Under the pieces are notes generated by a model. It saw only the letters and a program-made list of their open reading frames with translations. It did not search any database and was not told the origin of the DNA. Source: VGXO01 sp964614695 (GTDB lineage: Bacteria; Planctomycetota; Phycisphaerae; Phycisphaerales; SM1A02). From it: a stretch of 13,275 nt of DNA. Each line of letters opens with the position of its first letter. Position 1 is the stretch's first letter. A program made the position numbers and the translations under genes. The stretch covers positions 1 to 13,275 of the forward strand of contig CAZTMB010000083.1 in NCBI GenBank assembly GCA_964614695.1, read 5' to 3'. This document shows, in pieces, positions 1 to 8,884 of this stretch.

Positions 1-999
<999 letters not shown>

Positions 1000-1003
<4 letters not shown>

Positions 1004-4000
1004 GCCCTCACCTCCTCGCCGGTCGCGGCCCGGGCGTGGCCGTGGTCGTCCCCGTGATCGTGGTCATGGCCGTGGCCATGTCCATGTCCGTGACCGTGGT
1101 CGATCGCGGGATTGCGCACCTTCGCGAGGTAGCGCAGCCGCGGACGGTTGTTGAGCTCCTCGAGCATCTCGTAGCTGAGCTTGCTGCGGTGGAGCTTCGC
1201 GACGCGGCTGTTCGGATCGTTGAGGTCGCCGAAGACGATCGCCTGCGTCGGGCACGCCTGTCCGCACGCCGGCACGATCGCGCCGTCGGGGATCGACCAC
1301 GTCGGCGAGAACTCGACGCCGCCCTTCTGCGCCCACTGGTTCTTGTAGGCGATCTTCGCCTGCGAGATCCGCTGCGTGCAGAAGGTGCACTTCTCCATCA
1401 CGCCGCGGGTGCGGACGGTGACGTCGGGGTTGTACTGCATCCGCGTCCAGTCGTTGGGCCCGTCCTTCGTGTAGTAGTCGGGCTTGACCGCGAAGAGGCC
1501 CTCCTGCTCGCGAACCGGATCGCGGCGCTGGTAGTCGAAGTAGTTGAAGCGCCGCACCTTGTACGGGCAGTTGTTGGAGCAGTACCGCGTGCCGATGCAG
1601 CGGTTGTAGACCATGACGTTGAGGCCTTCCTCGTCGTGCACGGTCGCGGCGACCGGGCAGACCTGCTCGCAGGGCGCGTTCTCGCAGTGCTGGCAGGCGA
1701 CCGGCTGCATGAGGACCGCCTCGGGCCGCGCCGGATCGTCGCCGCGGAAGTAGCGGTCGACGCGGATCCAGTGCATCTCGCGTCCGCGAGCGACCTGGTC
1801 CTTGCCGACGATCGGCACGTTGTTCTCCGCCTGACAGGCGGTGATGCATGCGCCGCAGCCGATGCAGGTCGAGAGGTCGACCGACATCGCCCACGCGAAC
1901 TTCGCGCCGTCGAGGTTGGTCTCGTTCCACAGCGAGAGCCGGCCCGCGACGTGCGTGCGGTGCTTGGCGAAGTCCGGATGCTCGCGGTACTCCTCGAGCG
2001 TGCCCTCGCGGACGAGGGTCGGCAGACGCTCCTGGATGCCCGCGGCGGGAACTTCCTCGATCAGTGCGTCGGCGGCGCCGTGGTCCTGCGTGCGGGCGAA
2101 GGCGTAGGTGCCGTCGGCCTTCGCAACCTGCACGCCGAGGGCGATCTCGGGCGAGGCGGTCGTGCGAAGGCGATACGCATCGAAGCCCGCGTCGGCGGCG
2201 ATCGGGCCGGCGATCTCGCCTCGGCCGTAGCCCAGGCTCAGCCCCATCGTGCCCTCGGCCTGTCCCGGCGCGAGCACCACCGCCGCGTCGAGCGAACGCG
2301 TTGCGCCGCCCGCGTTCACGGTGACCTTGACCATGTCGCCGGTCTTCAAGCCCATCGAGCGGGCGGTCGCGACCGACATGAGCAGGCCGTTGTCCCAGGT
2401 GATCTTGGTGATGGGCTCGGGGAGCTCCTGCAGCCAGCCGACGTTCGCGAAGCGGCCGTCGTAGACGGTGCCCTCGCGCGTGAACGCCAGCTCGAATCCC
2501 GGATCGCCCTGCGGCACCGGAAGCGCTGCGAAGCCCTTGGCGACCTCGCCTTCGCGGAGGGACGTGCTCGCCATGGCGAACTCGGTCCCCTTCTCGACGC
2601 CGTCGTTGAGGCACTGCCGCCAGCGGCGCTCGAACTCGGCGCCGCTCGTGCCGGTCCGCTCCATCATCGAGCGTCGCACGAGCTGGTAGCCGTCGAACGG
2701 CGCGTCGCCGGTCATGATCGCGACCATCTCGAGCGCACTGCGCCCGCCCTGCTGCATCGAGACGAGCGGCTCGATGAGCGGCTGCACGAGCGAGATCGTG
2801 CCGTCCCAGGCGCGGGCGTCCCCCCAACTCTCGAGGAAGTGGGCCCGCGGCAGATGCCAAGAGCACTCGGCACTCGTCTCGTTGCGGTGGAACGAGAGGT
2901 GGATCGACTCCTCGGCCTTCTTCAGGCAGCCCGCGAAGTCCAGATCCGCCGGTGCGTCGTAGACGGGGTTGCCGCCGAGGACGACGAGCGTCGAGACCTT
3001 GCCGGAGGAGAGGGCTCCGCACAGTTGCGCGAGTGCCTCGCCGCGAAGCGGGCGATCCGGCACCTCGCGGTACATCACCGTCTTGCCGGTGTTGCCGAGG
3101 CGATCGTTGAGCATCGCCACGAACGCATGCACCGCCGCGGGCTGGTTCGGGCCGGCGACGACGAGCGAGCTGCCGCGATGGTCGGCGAGGTCCTTCGCCG
3201 CCGCGTCGAGCACCTCGAGGTCCTGCGCCGAGAGTCGCGACGCCGCCGAGGAGGACGCCATCGCCGCGATCGTCTGCTTGAGCGAGGCGTCGCCGATCTC
3301 GACGCCCGCTCGCTGGGCGAGCATCGCCGCGACCGCCGCGAGATCCGAGCCTCGCACCGGCACGCGATCGTCGGCATTCGCGCCCACGAGGCTCAGGCCG
3401 GGCTCGAACGCGTAGAGGCGCGAGACCTGCTGCTGCTTCGGGTCGGGGTTCTCGATGCGCCGACCCCTCGCGAAGTCGCGGGCCCACTTGAGGCTCGCGG
3501 GCTGGTTGCGGAGGAAGTCCGCGCCGAGCGAGACGACGACCTGCGCCTGATCGAACCGGTACTCAGGTCGAAGCGACCCGCCGAAGGCCATCGCCAGGCC
3601 CGCCCGCTCGGTGTCGTCGTTGATCGGCTCCCACTCGCACCAGATCGCCTTGGGGAATCGCGCCATGAAGCGCTTCTTCGCGTCGCCCATCGAAGGCCCG
3701 GCGAACGCTTCCGCGAGCACCGCGAGGCCTTCGCCGCCGCGGCCGGCAAGGCCGCCGAAACGCTCGGTCGCGAACGCCTCGAACTGCGCGAAGCCATCCG
3801 CGCCGACGGGCTGGCCCTTCCGCATCGCGAGGCGCGAACGGGTCGGGTCGTAGAGCTCGAGCACCGACGCCTGCGAAAGCGAGTCGCAGGCGCCTTGATT
3901 GAACGGGTGGTCGGGGTTGCCCTCGATCTTGAGCGGGCGTCCGTCGAAGCTCTTGACGAGCAGGCCGCTTGCGACCCCACCCAACTCCATCGCGGTCGCG

Positions 4001-4341
4001 TAGTGGACCGGGACGCCCGGCGTGCGATCGGCAGGTCGCGCCGCATAGGGAACGATCGTCGTTTCGGGCAGTCGCCGGCAGGCCGCCAGGCCCACGCCCG
4101 CCAGCGCGAAGGACGCGCCCATCACCCGAAGGAACTGCCGGCGATCGTCGCCCTCGAGGCGATCGGCGCCTTCAGGGAACTCGCGCTCCATGTGTTGACG
4201 GAACTCGGGCGAGTTCGCGCGGTCTTCGAGGCTGCGCCAGTACGCCCAGCCCTGTCTCACCGCCATCGGAGCGCCGTCGGAGGACTCGCTGCCGGAGCAG
4301 CCTGCGGCGTGCTCCGCCGGAGAGGGATTCACCGGTGACAT
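1000..4341 (-). CDS. actB: Alternative complex III subunit ActB: molybdopterin-oxidoreductase-like domain fused to iron-sulfur domain
   Basis: ActB is the large periplasmic subunit that carries the iron-sulfur electron-transfer chain. The 1113 residues open with a family-typical segment (YWRSLEDRANSPEF, 34-47), then a twin-arginine-type signal (DRRQFLRVMGAS, 66-77) ending in a lipobox-like LAAC at 85-88. A molybdopterin-oxidoreductase-like region follows to about 750. The ferredoxin-like part has cysteines at 826/829/832/836, 883/886/891/895, 915/921/925, 985/988 and 1026/1030. These 15 cysteines fit three [4Fe-4S] clusters and one [3Fe-4S] cluster, as known for ActB. In this family the molybdopterin-like domain is understood to hold no cofactor. 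The C-terminus is a His-rich tail (1082-1102), which is unusual. The start overlaps actA by 13 bases; a second Met at residue 26 is possible. Confidence 0.93.
1008..1016 (-). promoter_or_regulatory. Strong Shine-Dalgarno for actC inside the end of actB
   Basis: The minus strand reads AGGAGGTGA here, a near-perfect anti-16S match, with GGAGG seven bases before the actC ATG at 1003. It lies within the last codons of actB, so actC has its own efficient initiation site as well as the ATGA overlap. It fixes the actC start. Confidence 0.75.
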
Positions 4342-4982
4342 GCCGAGCAGTTCTCCGAGGGATGGATGTCGTACTTGGTGAGAAGCCCCATGCGCTCCTC
4401 ATCGCTCAACTCGAACTGCGGCTCGTAGGCCATGTTCGTGACTTCGGTCACCGGCCGCAGATGCGGCTCGGGGTTGCGGTGGCAGTCGAGGCACCAGCCC
4501 ATCGAGAGCGGCGCCCAGCGATAGACCACCTCCATCTGATCCACCCGGCCGTGGCAGCTCACGCAGCCGATGCCGCGGTTCACGTGGGCCGCGTGATTGA
4601 AGTAGGAGTAGTCGCCGAGCTTGTGGACCCGGACCCAGTCGATGGGCTCGCCGGTCTGGTAGCTCTCCTGCACCTCGGCGAGCTTCGGGCTCTCCGGGCG
4701 GATCTGCGTGTGGCAGTTCATGCAGGTCTGCGTCGGAGGCACCGCCGCGTGCGAGGTCTTCTCGACGGTGTTGTGGCAGTACCGGCAGTCCATGCCCAAC
4801 TGGCCCGCGTGCAGCGCGTGACTGAAGGGCACGGGTTGCAGCGGCTGATAGCCCGCTTCCATCGTCTTGGGGCTGAACCCGTAGGCGACGAAGAACACGG
4901 CGTAGAGCGGCATGATCGCCCCTGCCACGATCAGGCTCGGCAGGAGCAGGTTCGACCACTTCGGGAAGAGGAATCGGCTCAT
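4329..4982 (-). CDS. actA: Alternative complex III pentaheme cytochrome c subunit ActA
   Basis: ActA is the membrane-anchored multiheme cytochrome of alternative complex III and lies on the periplasmic side. The 217-residue product has one N-terminal membrane segment (about 12-35), then five CxxCH haem sites: CRYCH (66-70), CMNCH (87-91), CVSCH (140-144), CLDCH (164-168) and CSACH (212-216), the last almost at the C-terminus. Other His residues (such as 55, 58, 120, 130 and 133) could be sixth ligands. Five haems and this length match known ActA. I chose the ATG at 4982 (MSRFLFPKW). In-frame GTG codons at 5006 and 5003 would add eight or seven residues, but they sit in or beside the stem of a strong hairpin. 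It is the first gene of the operon and overlaps actB. Confidence 0.93.
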   Translation of the reverse strand: MSRFLFPKWSNLLLPSLIVAGAIMPLYAVFFVAYGFSPKTMEAGYQPLQPVPFSHALHAGQLGMDCRYCHNTVEKTSHAAVPPTQTCMNCHTQIRPESPKLAEVQESYQTGEPIDWVRVHKLGDYSYFNHAAHVNRGIGCVSCHGRVDQMEVVYRWAPLSMGWCLDCHRNPEPHLRPVTEVTNMAYEPQFELSDEERMGLLTKYDIHPSENCSACHR

Positions 4983-5004
4983 GGGGTCCGTCGGGGAAGA
5001 CACC

Positions 5005-5035
5005 ACGCCGCCGCGGAGGGCGGTCGCGGCGGCGT
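5005..5035 (-). other. Perfect 11-bp GC-rich hairpin in the actA leader
   Basis: The plus strand has CGCCGCCGCG at 5006-5015 and its exact reverse complement CGCGGCGGCG at 5025-5034, separated by nine bases. A flanking A5005-T5035 pair extends the stem to 11 bp. It begins 23 bases upstream of the actA ATG, so in actA mRNA it would form a very stable 5' structure. It has no following U-run in either direction, so it does not look like a standard terminator. A role in mRNA stability or translation is inference. Confidence 0.5.
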
Positions 5036-5058
5036 TGAGAAGTCTGAAAAACCTACTC

Positions 5059-5083
5059 CGTGACTTTTTTCACGAACTCGTGA
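5059..5083. repeat. Operator-like cluster of CGTGA/TCACG half-sites
   Basis: Three half-sites occur in 25 bases: CGTGA at 5059-5063, TCACG at 5070-5074 and CGTGA at 5079-5083. The last two form a perfect palindrome, TCACGA-AC-TCGTGA (5070-5083). The first and last are direct repeats exactly 20 bp apart, close to two helical turns. The first two form an inverted repeat around CTTTTT. Their place between divergent operons suggests a regulator binding site; the regulator is unknown. Confidence 0.4.
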
Positions 5084-5294
5084 GGGGGCGGATGCTAGTG
5101 GATGCCGAAACCGTCGGTCAAGACGATTCGGTGAAGGTGAACGGCGATCGAGGAACGCCGCTCGCGATCGAACGGCCACCAGTCATCGGCGACGCGTGCC
5201 GCCTGACCGTGAAGAACCGGTGCATGGCTTCGCGACGCCGGCGGTCCCGACCGGCAGCCCCGCCGCAGGCAAACCGCCTACGCTCCGCCGCGTC

Positions 5295-5753
5295 ATGCTC
5301 ATCTCGACCCACCTTCGACCGGAACTGGCTTTTCTCATCCGCGACCCGATCGACCGGGCGGGTCTCTTTCGCCACCTCGGCGAGGCGGTCTCGGCGCTCA
5401 CCGGCGTCCCCGCCCGCGAGGTCGAAGGGGGCCTCGCCGACCGTGAAGCCCAGTGCTCGACCGCGATCGGAAGCGGCGTGGCCCTGCCACACGCCTTGGT
5501 GACAGGGATCCCGGAACCCTTGGTTGCCTCGGTGATGCTGCCGGATGGGGTCGAGTTCGCCCCAGGAACCCCGCCCGTTCGGCTCGTGTTCGCGATCTTT
5601 GGCAGTCCCGACAACCCCTGGCAGCACGTCCGGATGCTGGCCCGGCTCGCCCGAATCGTCTCGGCGGAGGGGGCGGTCGAACGGTTGCTCCGGTCCGGAA
5701 CCGCGATCGATCTTTATGAAAGGCTTCGCTTGGAGGACGCCTCCCATGGCTGA
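5295..5753 (+). CDS. PTS EIIA type-2 / PtsN-like phosphoacceptor domain protein
   Basis: This is a stand-alone EIIA domain of the fructose/nitrogen-PTS type. In the family, a histidine is phosphorylated by HPr-like proteins, and the protein often regulates others rather than carrying sugar. From the ATG at 5295 the product is 152 residues. The signature (CSTAIGSGVALPHA, 54-67) places the phospho-acceptor at His66. It is followed by the usual second half (RLVFAIFGSP, then HVRMLARLARI, 96-121), including the conserved His111. An in-frame GTG at 5196 would add 33 Arg/Pro-rich residues of non-domain character, so I reject it, although no clear ribosome binding site precedes 5295. It overlaps the P-II-like gene by eight bases. 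No EI, HPr or EIIB/C gene is in the window, which favours a regulatory role. Confidence 0.85.
   Translation: MLISTHLRPELAFLIRDPIDRAGLFRHLGEAVSALTGVPAREVEGGLADREAQCSTAIGSGVALPHALVTGIPEPLVASVMLPDGVEFAPGTPPVRLVFAIFGSPDNPWQHVRMLARLARIVSAEGAVERLLRSGTAIDLYERLRLEDASHG
5732..5736 (+). promoter_or_regulatory. Ribosome binding site fixing the P-II-like start
   Basis: GGAGG lies nine bases before the ATG at 5746, inside the 3' end of the EIIA gene. It supports this start over the upstream in-frame GTG at 5545. Confidence 0.65.
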
Positions 5754-6087
5754 CACCTCCTCCGATCGCTGCCTGCTGATCCTGATCGCGCGGAACGAGG
5801 CCTCCTTCGATCCGCTCGCGACGGGCCTGCTTGACGTGGGAATCACCGGCGCGACGGTTCTCGACTCGAAGGGCCTCGGCGCGATCGTCCGCGAGGAGAT
5901 GCCCATGTTCGCCGGCCTCGCCGCCCTGCTCCCCCGCGAGACCGGCAGCCGGATGATCGTGTCGATCACCACCCCCGACCGGATCGACGCCCTGCGGAAG
6001 TTCCTCGACGAGATGAAGCCGAGCCATCGCCCGATCGGCGCGGTCCTGCCGCTCTCGGCGACCCTCGGCCTGCCCGGAGGCTCGTGA
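5746..6087 (+). CDS. Small P-II-like (GlnB-superfamily) regulatory protein
   Basis: The 113-residue product reads like a P-II-fold protein: strand CLLILIARNE (9-18), helix FDPLATGLLDVG (21-32), then GITGATVLDSKGLG (32-45), which matches the beginning of the T-loop. After it come MPMFAGLAALL (52-62), strand RMIVSITTP (69-77), helix DRIDALRKFLDEM (78-90) and a final strand GAVLPLSATLGL (98-109). It lacks the T-loop Tyr51 region and the B-loop motif of classical GlnB/GlnK, so ammonium-signalling uridylylation is unlikely. P-II-like proteins near or fused to transporters usually bind nucleotides and gate the transporter. Its place between EIIA and two antiporters, with overlaps on both sides, suggests it regulates them. 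The fold assignment is from pattern reading only. Confidence 0.7.
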   Translation: MADTSSDRCLLILIARNEASFDPLATGLLDVGITGATVLDSKGLGAIVREEMPMFAGLAALLPRETGSRMIVSITTPDRIDALRKFLDEMKPSHRPIGAVLPLSATLGLPGGS

Positions 6088-7433
6088 CCCTCGTGCCGAT
6101 CGCCTCGGCCCTGACGCTGCTCGCGGCTGAACCGGCGATCGCGCCGGAGGCTGGCGGCGTGCCGCTTGGCTTCCGGATCTTCCTGGCGCTCGTCGCCCTC
6201 GGCGGTCTCTCGATCGCCGCAGGCAGTCCGCTCGGGCGGCGGCTTCACCGCAACCGCGCGGTCGCGGCGCTCGCCGCCGGAGGCTGGTTCGCCGTGCTCG
6301 CGGGTGCCGCGATCGGCCCGGCCGGCCTCGACCTCGTCGACTCGATGATCTTCGCCGAAGTGCGACCTCTTCTCGTGGTCGCGCTCGGCTGGGTCGGGCT
6401 CATCGTCGGCCTGCAGCTTCGCCTGCGGGTGCTCGAAGCGGTGCCGCGGGTCATCTGGCGATGGGTGCTCGTCGATGCGGCGATCTCCACGTTCGTCGCG
6501 ATCGGCTTCGGACTCGCCGCGTGCGGCTGGTGGATCGACGGCTTCTTCGCTCGCGTCGGCGACTCGCCGATCGTGGCGATCGCGGTCGTGCCGGCGATCG
6601 CGGCGCTGGCGGCGTCGAACCTCGGCTGGGCGCCCGAGACCCGATCGCTGCGGGTCGAGCTCTCCGACCGCACCAAGCGCATCGCGGTGCTCGTCTCGGC
6701 GGGCGCCGGTCTTGCCTCGGTGATCGCGATCTCGCTGATCGGATTCGCGCTGCTGCCGATCTCCGAGTCCGCCGAAGCGGCCCCGCTCGAAGCCCGACTC
6801 GGACTCGTCCGGCTCGGCGTCCTCGTCGGCGTCGCGGTGCTCGCGGGCACCGCGGCGAGGTTCATCGTCGGCAGCGTCGAACGGAACTCGCCGCAGATGC
6901 TCGTCGTCCTGCTCGGGCTCGTCTGCCTCGTCGGCGGCATCGCCGACGCCGCAGGGATCCCGCCGCTTCTCTCGGGGCTGCTTGCAGGCGCGGTGATCGC
7001 GAACCTGCCGGAAGGTCCGGCGCGCGAACTTGGAACGGTGCTGCGTCGCGGCGAGACCGCGGGCGCCATCCTTCTCTACGCGGTCGCGGGCGTGCTCGCG
7101 ACCTTCGAGCCGGGCTGGGGCGCGGTGCTGCTCGCCGTCGGCCTCGCCGCGAGCCGGGCGCTTCTCAAGACCTGGTGGATGTCCAAGGCGATTCGCGGCG
7201 GAGGCGAGGACCTTCCCCGAGGCACGCCGCTTCGGCTCGCCGCGGTGCGGCAAGCGCCGATCGCGGTGGCGATCGCGGTCTCGCTCGTCCTCGTCGAGGA
7301 CTCGCAGCTCTCCCGCACGATCCTCTCGGTCGTCGTTCTCACCGGACTGCTCTCGAGCCTCGCGGCGCCGATCCGATCGCTGCAGCGGATCCTCGGCGAA
7401 CGCCGCGAGGAACGCGTGGGAGCCGCCGCATGA
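6084..7433 (+). CDS. Cation:proton antiporter-like membrane protein, lacking the conserved core Asp
   Basis: This is a polytopic membrane protein of 449 residues starting at a GTG that overlaps the preceding stop as GTGA; GGAGG at 6076-6080 lies close upstream. An in-frame GTG at 6093 is an alternative start with more natural spacing. Hydrophobic helices run throughout, for example about 28-46, 59-78, 94-112, 128-147, 163-178, 200-224, 243-258, 271-307, 326-341, 346-360 and 390-432. It resembles the Na+/H+ exchanger (CPA2/Kef-type) fold and aligns by eye with the next gene: RQAPIAVAIAVSL (389-401) against SQAGLSIALVGEA (405-417), and LAASRALLKT (354-363) against VGCRAALVAT (371-380). Where antiporters carry an acidic core residue, this one reads VLVSAGAGLASVIAIS (202-217) with no Asp or Glu. 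It may be a divergent antiporter or a non-catalytic partner. Confidence 0.75.
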   Translation: MTLVPIASALTLLAAEPAIAPEAGGVPLGFRIFLALVALGGLSIAAGSPLGRRLHRNRAVAALAAGGWFAVLAGAAIGPAGLDLVDSMIFAEVRPLLVVALGWVGLIVGLQLRLRVLEAVPRVIWRWVLVDAAISTFVAIGFGLAACGWWIDGFFARVGDSPIVAIAVVPAIAALAASNLGWAPETRSLRVELSDRTKRIAVLVSAGAGLASVIAISLIGFALLPISESAEAAPLEARLGLVRLGVLVGVAVLAGTAARFIVGSVERNSPQMLVVLLGLVCLVGGIADAAGIPPLLSGLLAGAVIANLPEGPARELGTVLRRGETAGAILLYAVAGVLATFEPGWGAVLLAVGLAASRALLKTWWMSKAIRGGGEDLPRGTPLRLAAVRQAPIAVAIAVSLVLVEDSQLSRTILSVVVLTGLLSSLAAPIRSLQRILGERREERVGAAA

Positions 7434-8884
7434 AGCGAAGCCTCGGGCTGCTCGTGCTGCTGGTCGCGCTCCTCGGTCTCGCCGCGGCGGTCGGCTCCCT
7501 TCCCGATCCCTCCGGCGGCGAACGGATCTCGGCCCTCGGCGACACGGTCTCGGCGCCGCCTCGGGGCCTGCGCGATCTCGCGCTCGGCCTTGGCGTGCTG
7601 GTGCTCGGCGCGTGGATCTTCGGCGAGGTCCTCTCGGTGGTGAAACTCCCGCGGATCTGCGGGTACCTCCTCTTCGGCGTCGTGGTCGGGCCCGAGTCGG
7701 CGGCGTGGCGGCCGCTCTGGTTCCCGCAGATCCTCGACGCGGAGCAGATGAGCTACCTCAAGCTCGTCGACGGCATCGCGATCGCGGTGATCGCCTTCGT
7801 CGCGGGCGGCGAGATCCGGCTCGGCGAACTCGTCAAGGTGATCCGCAAGATCGCGGTGGTCGTCGCCTTCCACGCGGGCCTGGTGATGCCGGGCATGGCG
7901 CTCGCCGCGGCGTTCCTGATCCTGCCGCGGATTCCCGAGTTCGCCTCGGGCGAAGGCGATGCGCTCCTGCTCGGCTCGCTCATCGTCGGCACGATCGCGA
8001 TGGCGATCTCGCCGGCGGTTCTCATCGCGGTGATCAAGGACGCGCGGGCGCGTGGGCCCGTCACGCAGGCGAGCCTCACCTCCGCGATCCTCGTCGACCT
8101 CGTCCTCATCGTGACCTTCACCGCGATCATGTTCGCGGCGGTGACGTTCCTCGGCAGCGACTCGGCGGCGGCTTCGGACGGCGGGCTTGCGCCGCTGCTC
8201 GGCGGACTCGCGTGGCACCTGCTCGGATCGGTCCTCGTCGGCGGCGTGCTCGGCGCGATCGTGCTTTGGATCTCCCGCGGCATCCCCGACCAGCTCGATG
8301 CGCTCGTCCTGCTCGCGGCCTTCGGCATCGCGGTGATCGGCGAGGTGCTGCATGTGGCGCCGCTTCTTGTCGGTCTCACCGCCGGCCTCGCCCAGGCGAA
8401 TCTCAAGGGCCACAACGCGGCGCTCGAGCGAAGCGCCGAGCGACTGCTGCTTCCGGTGTGCTGCGTCTTCTTCGCCGTCGCCGGCGCCGGCGTCCATCTC
8501 GAGGCGCTGCCGCTCCTCTGGCCGACCGTGCTGCTCGTCGTCGGCTGCCGCGCCGCGCTCGTCGCGACCGCCGCCACGATCTCGACGCGGCTTGCGAAGT
8601 TCGAAGGCGCGCCGCGGCGCTGGCTGTGGGCGTCGTTCATCTCGCAGGCGGGGCTCTCGATCGCGCTCGTCGGCGAGGCCCGTCGCAACTTCGCAGACGC
8701 TCCATGGATGATCGAGCTCTCGACGCTGCTGCTTGCGGTGATCGCGATCCACGAACTCGCGGGCCCGCTTCTCATGCGCTTCGGCCTCGCGCGTTCGGGC
8801 GAGGTCGGCGCCGCGGATCGCGGCGATGCGGAGCCTGACGCCGTCGCCTCGGCTTCACATGACGCCGCGGTACCCGCGCGATGA
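7430..8884 (+). CDS. Cation:proton antiporter (CPA2 / Na+/H+ exchanger domain)
   Basis: This protein of 484 residues starts at ATG 7430, overlapping the previous stop as ATGA. It has an N-terminal hydrophobic or signal-like helix (3-22), then a full exchanger-type membrane core. Family features include LPRICGYLLFGVVVGPE (73-89), the unwound-helix region AISPAVLIAVIKDARAR (192-208) and ILVDLVLIV (220-228), whose Asp223 sits at the expected ion-binding position. FFAVAGAGVHLEALPL (347-362) and FISQAGLSIALVGEA (403-417) complete the pattern. It should exchange Na+ or K+ for H+ across the inner membrane. After the last helix there is only a short hydrophilic tail (about 455-484), with no TrkA-N/RCK, CBS or USP domain. 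This fits regulation by the separate EIIA and P-II-like proteins. The ion cannot be told from sequence. Confidence 0.88.
   Translation: MKRSLGLLVLLVALLGLAAAVGSLPDPSGGERISALGDTVSAPPRGLRDLALGLGVLVLGAWIFGEVLSVVKLPRICGYLLFGVVVGPESAAWRPLWFPQILDAEQMSYLKLVDGIAIAVIAFVAGGEIRLGELVKVIRKIAVVVAFHAGLVMPGMALAAAFLILPRIPEFASGEGDALLLGSLIVGTIAMAISPAVLIAVIKDARARGPVTQASLTSAILVDLVLIVTFTAIMFAAVTFLGSDSAAASDGGLAPLLGGLAWHLLGSVLVGGVLGAIVLWISRGIPDQLDALVLLAAFGIAVIGEVLHVAPLLVGLTAGLAQANLKGHNAALERSAERLLLPVCCVFFAVAGAGVHLEALPLLWPTVLLVVGCRAALVATAATISTRLAKFEGAPRRWLWASFISQAGLSIALVGEARRNFADAPWMIELSTLLLAVIAIHELAGPLLMRFGLARSGEVGAADRGDAEPDAVASASHDAAVPAR

Larger units (their letters stand above)
4983..5294. promoter_or_regulatory. 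Divergent intergenic region between actA and the EIIA/P-II/antiporter operon
   Basis: This stretch of about 310 bases separates two operons that are transcribed away from each other, so it should hold promoters for both. It contains a GC-rich hairpin next to actA and a cluster of CGTGA/TCACG half-sites around an AT-richer patch (about 5035-5085). I found no convincing -35/-10 pair on either strand and no credible small gene. The open frames running through it are Arg/Pro-rich shadows. Confidence 0.6.

Noticed and set aside
1036..4338. 1100-residue open frame on the plus strand opposite actB
   Set aside because: It is Arg/Asp/Val/His-rich with no recognisable domain, and it mirrors actB, which has clear motifs. 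GC-rich codons keep the antisense frame free of stops.
5196..5294. Longer EIIA start at GTG 5196
   Set aside because: The added 33 residues are Pro/Arg-rich and unlike the EIIA N-terminus; the domain starts naturally at MLISTHLRPE (5295).
5118..7253. 711-residue minus-strand open frame over the EIIA, P-II-like and antiporter genes
   Set aside because: It is Arg/Asp/Glu/His-rich and antisense to well-supported genes, with no domain visible.
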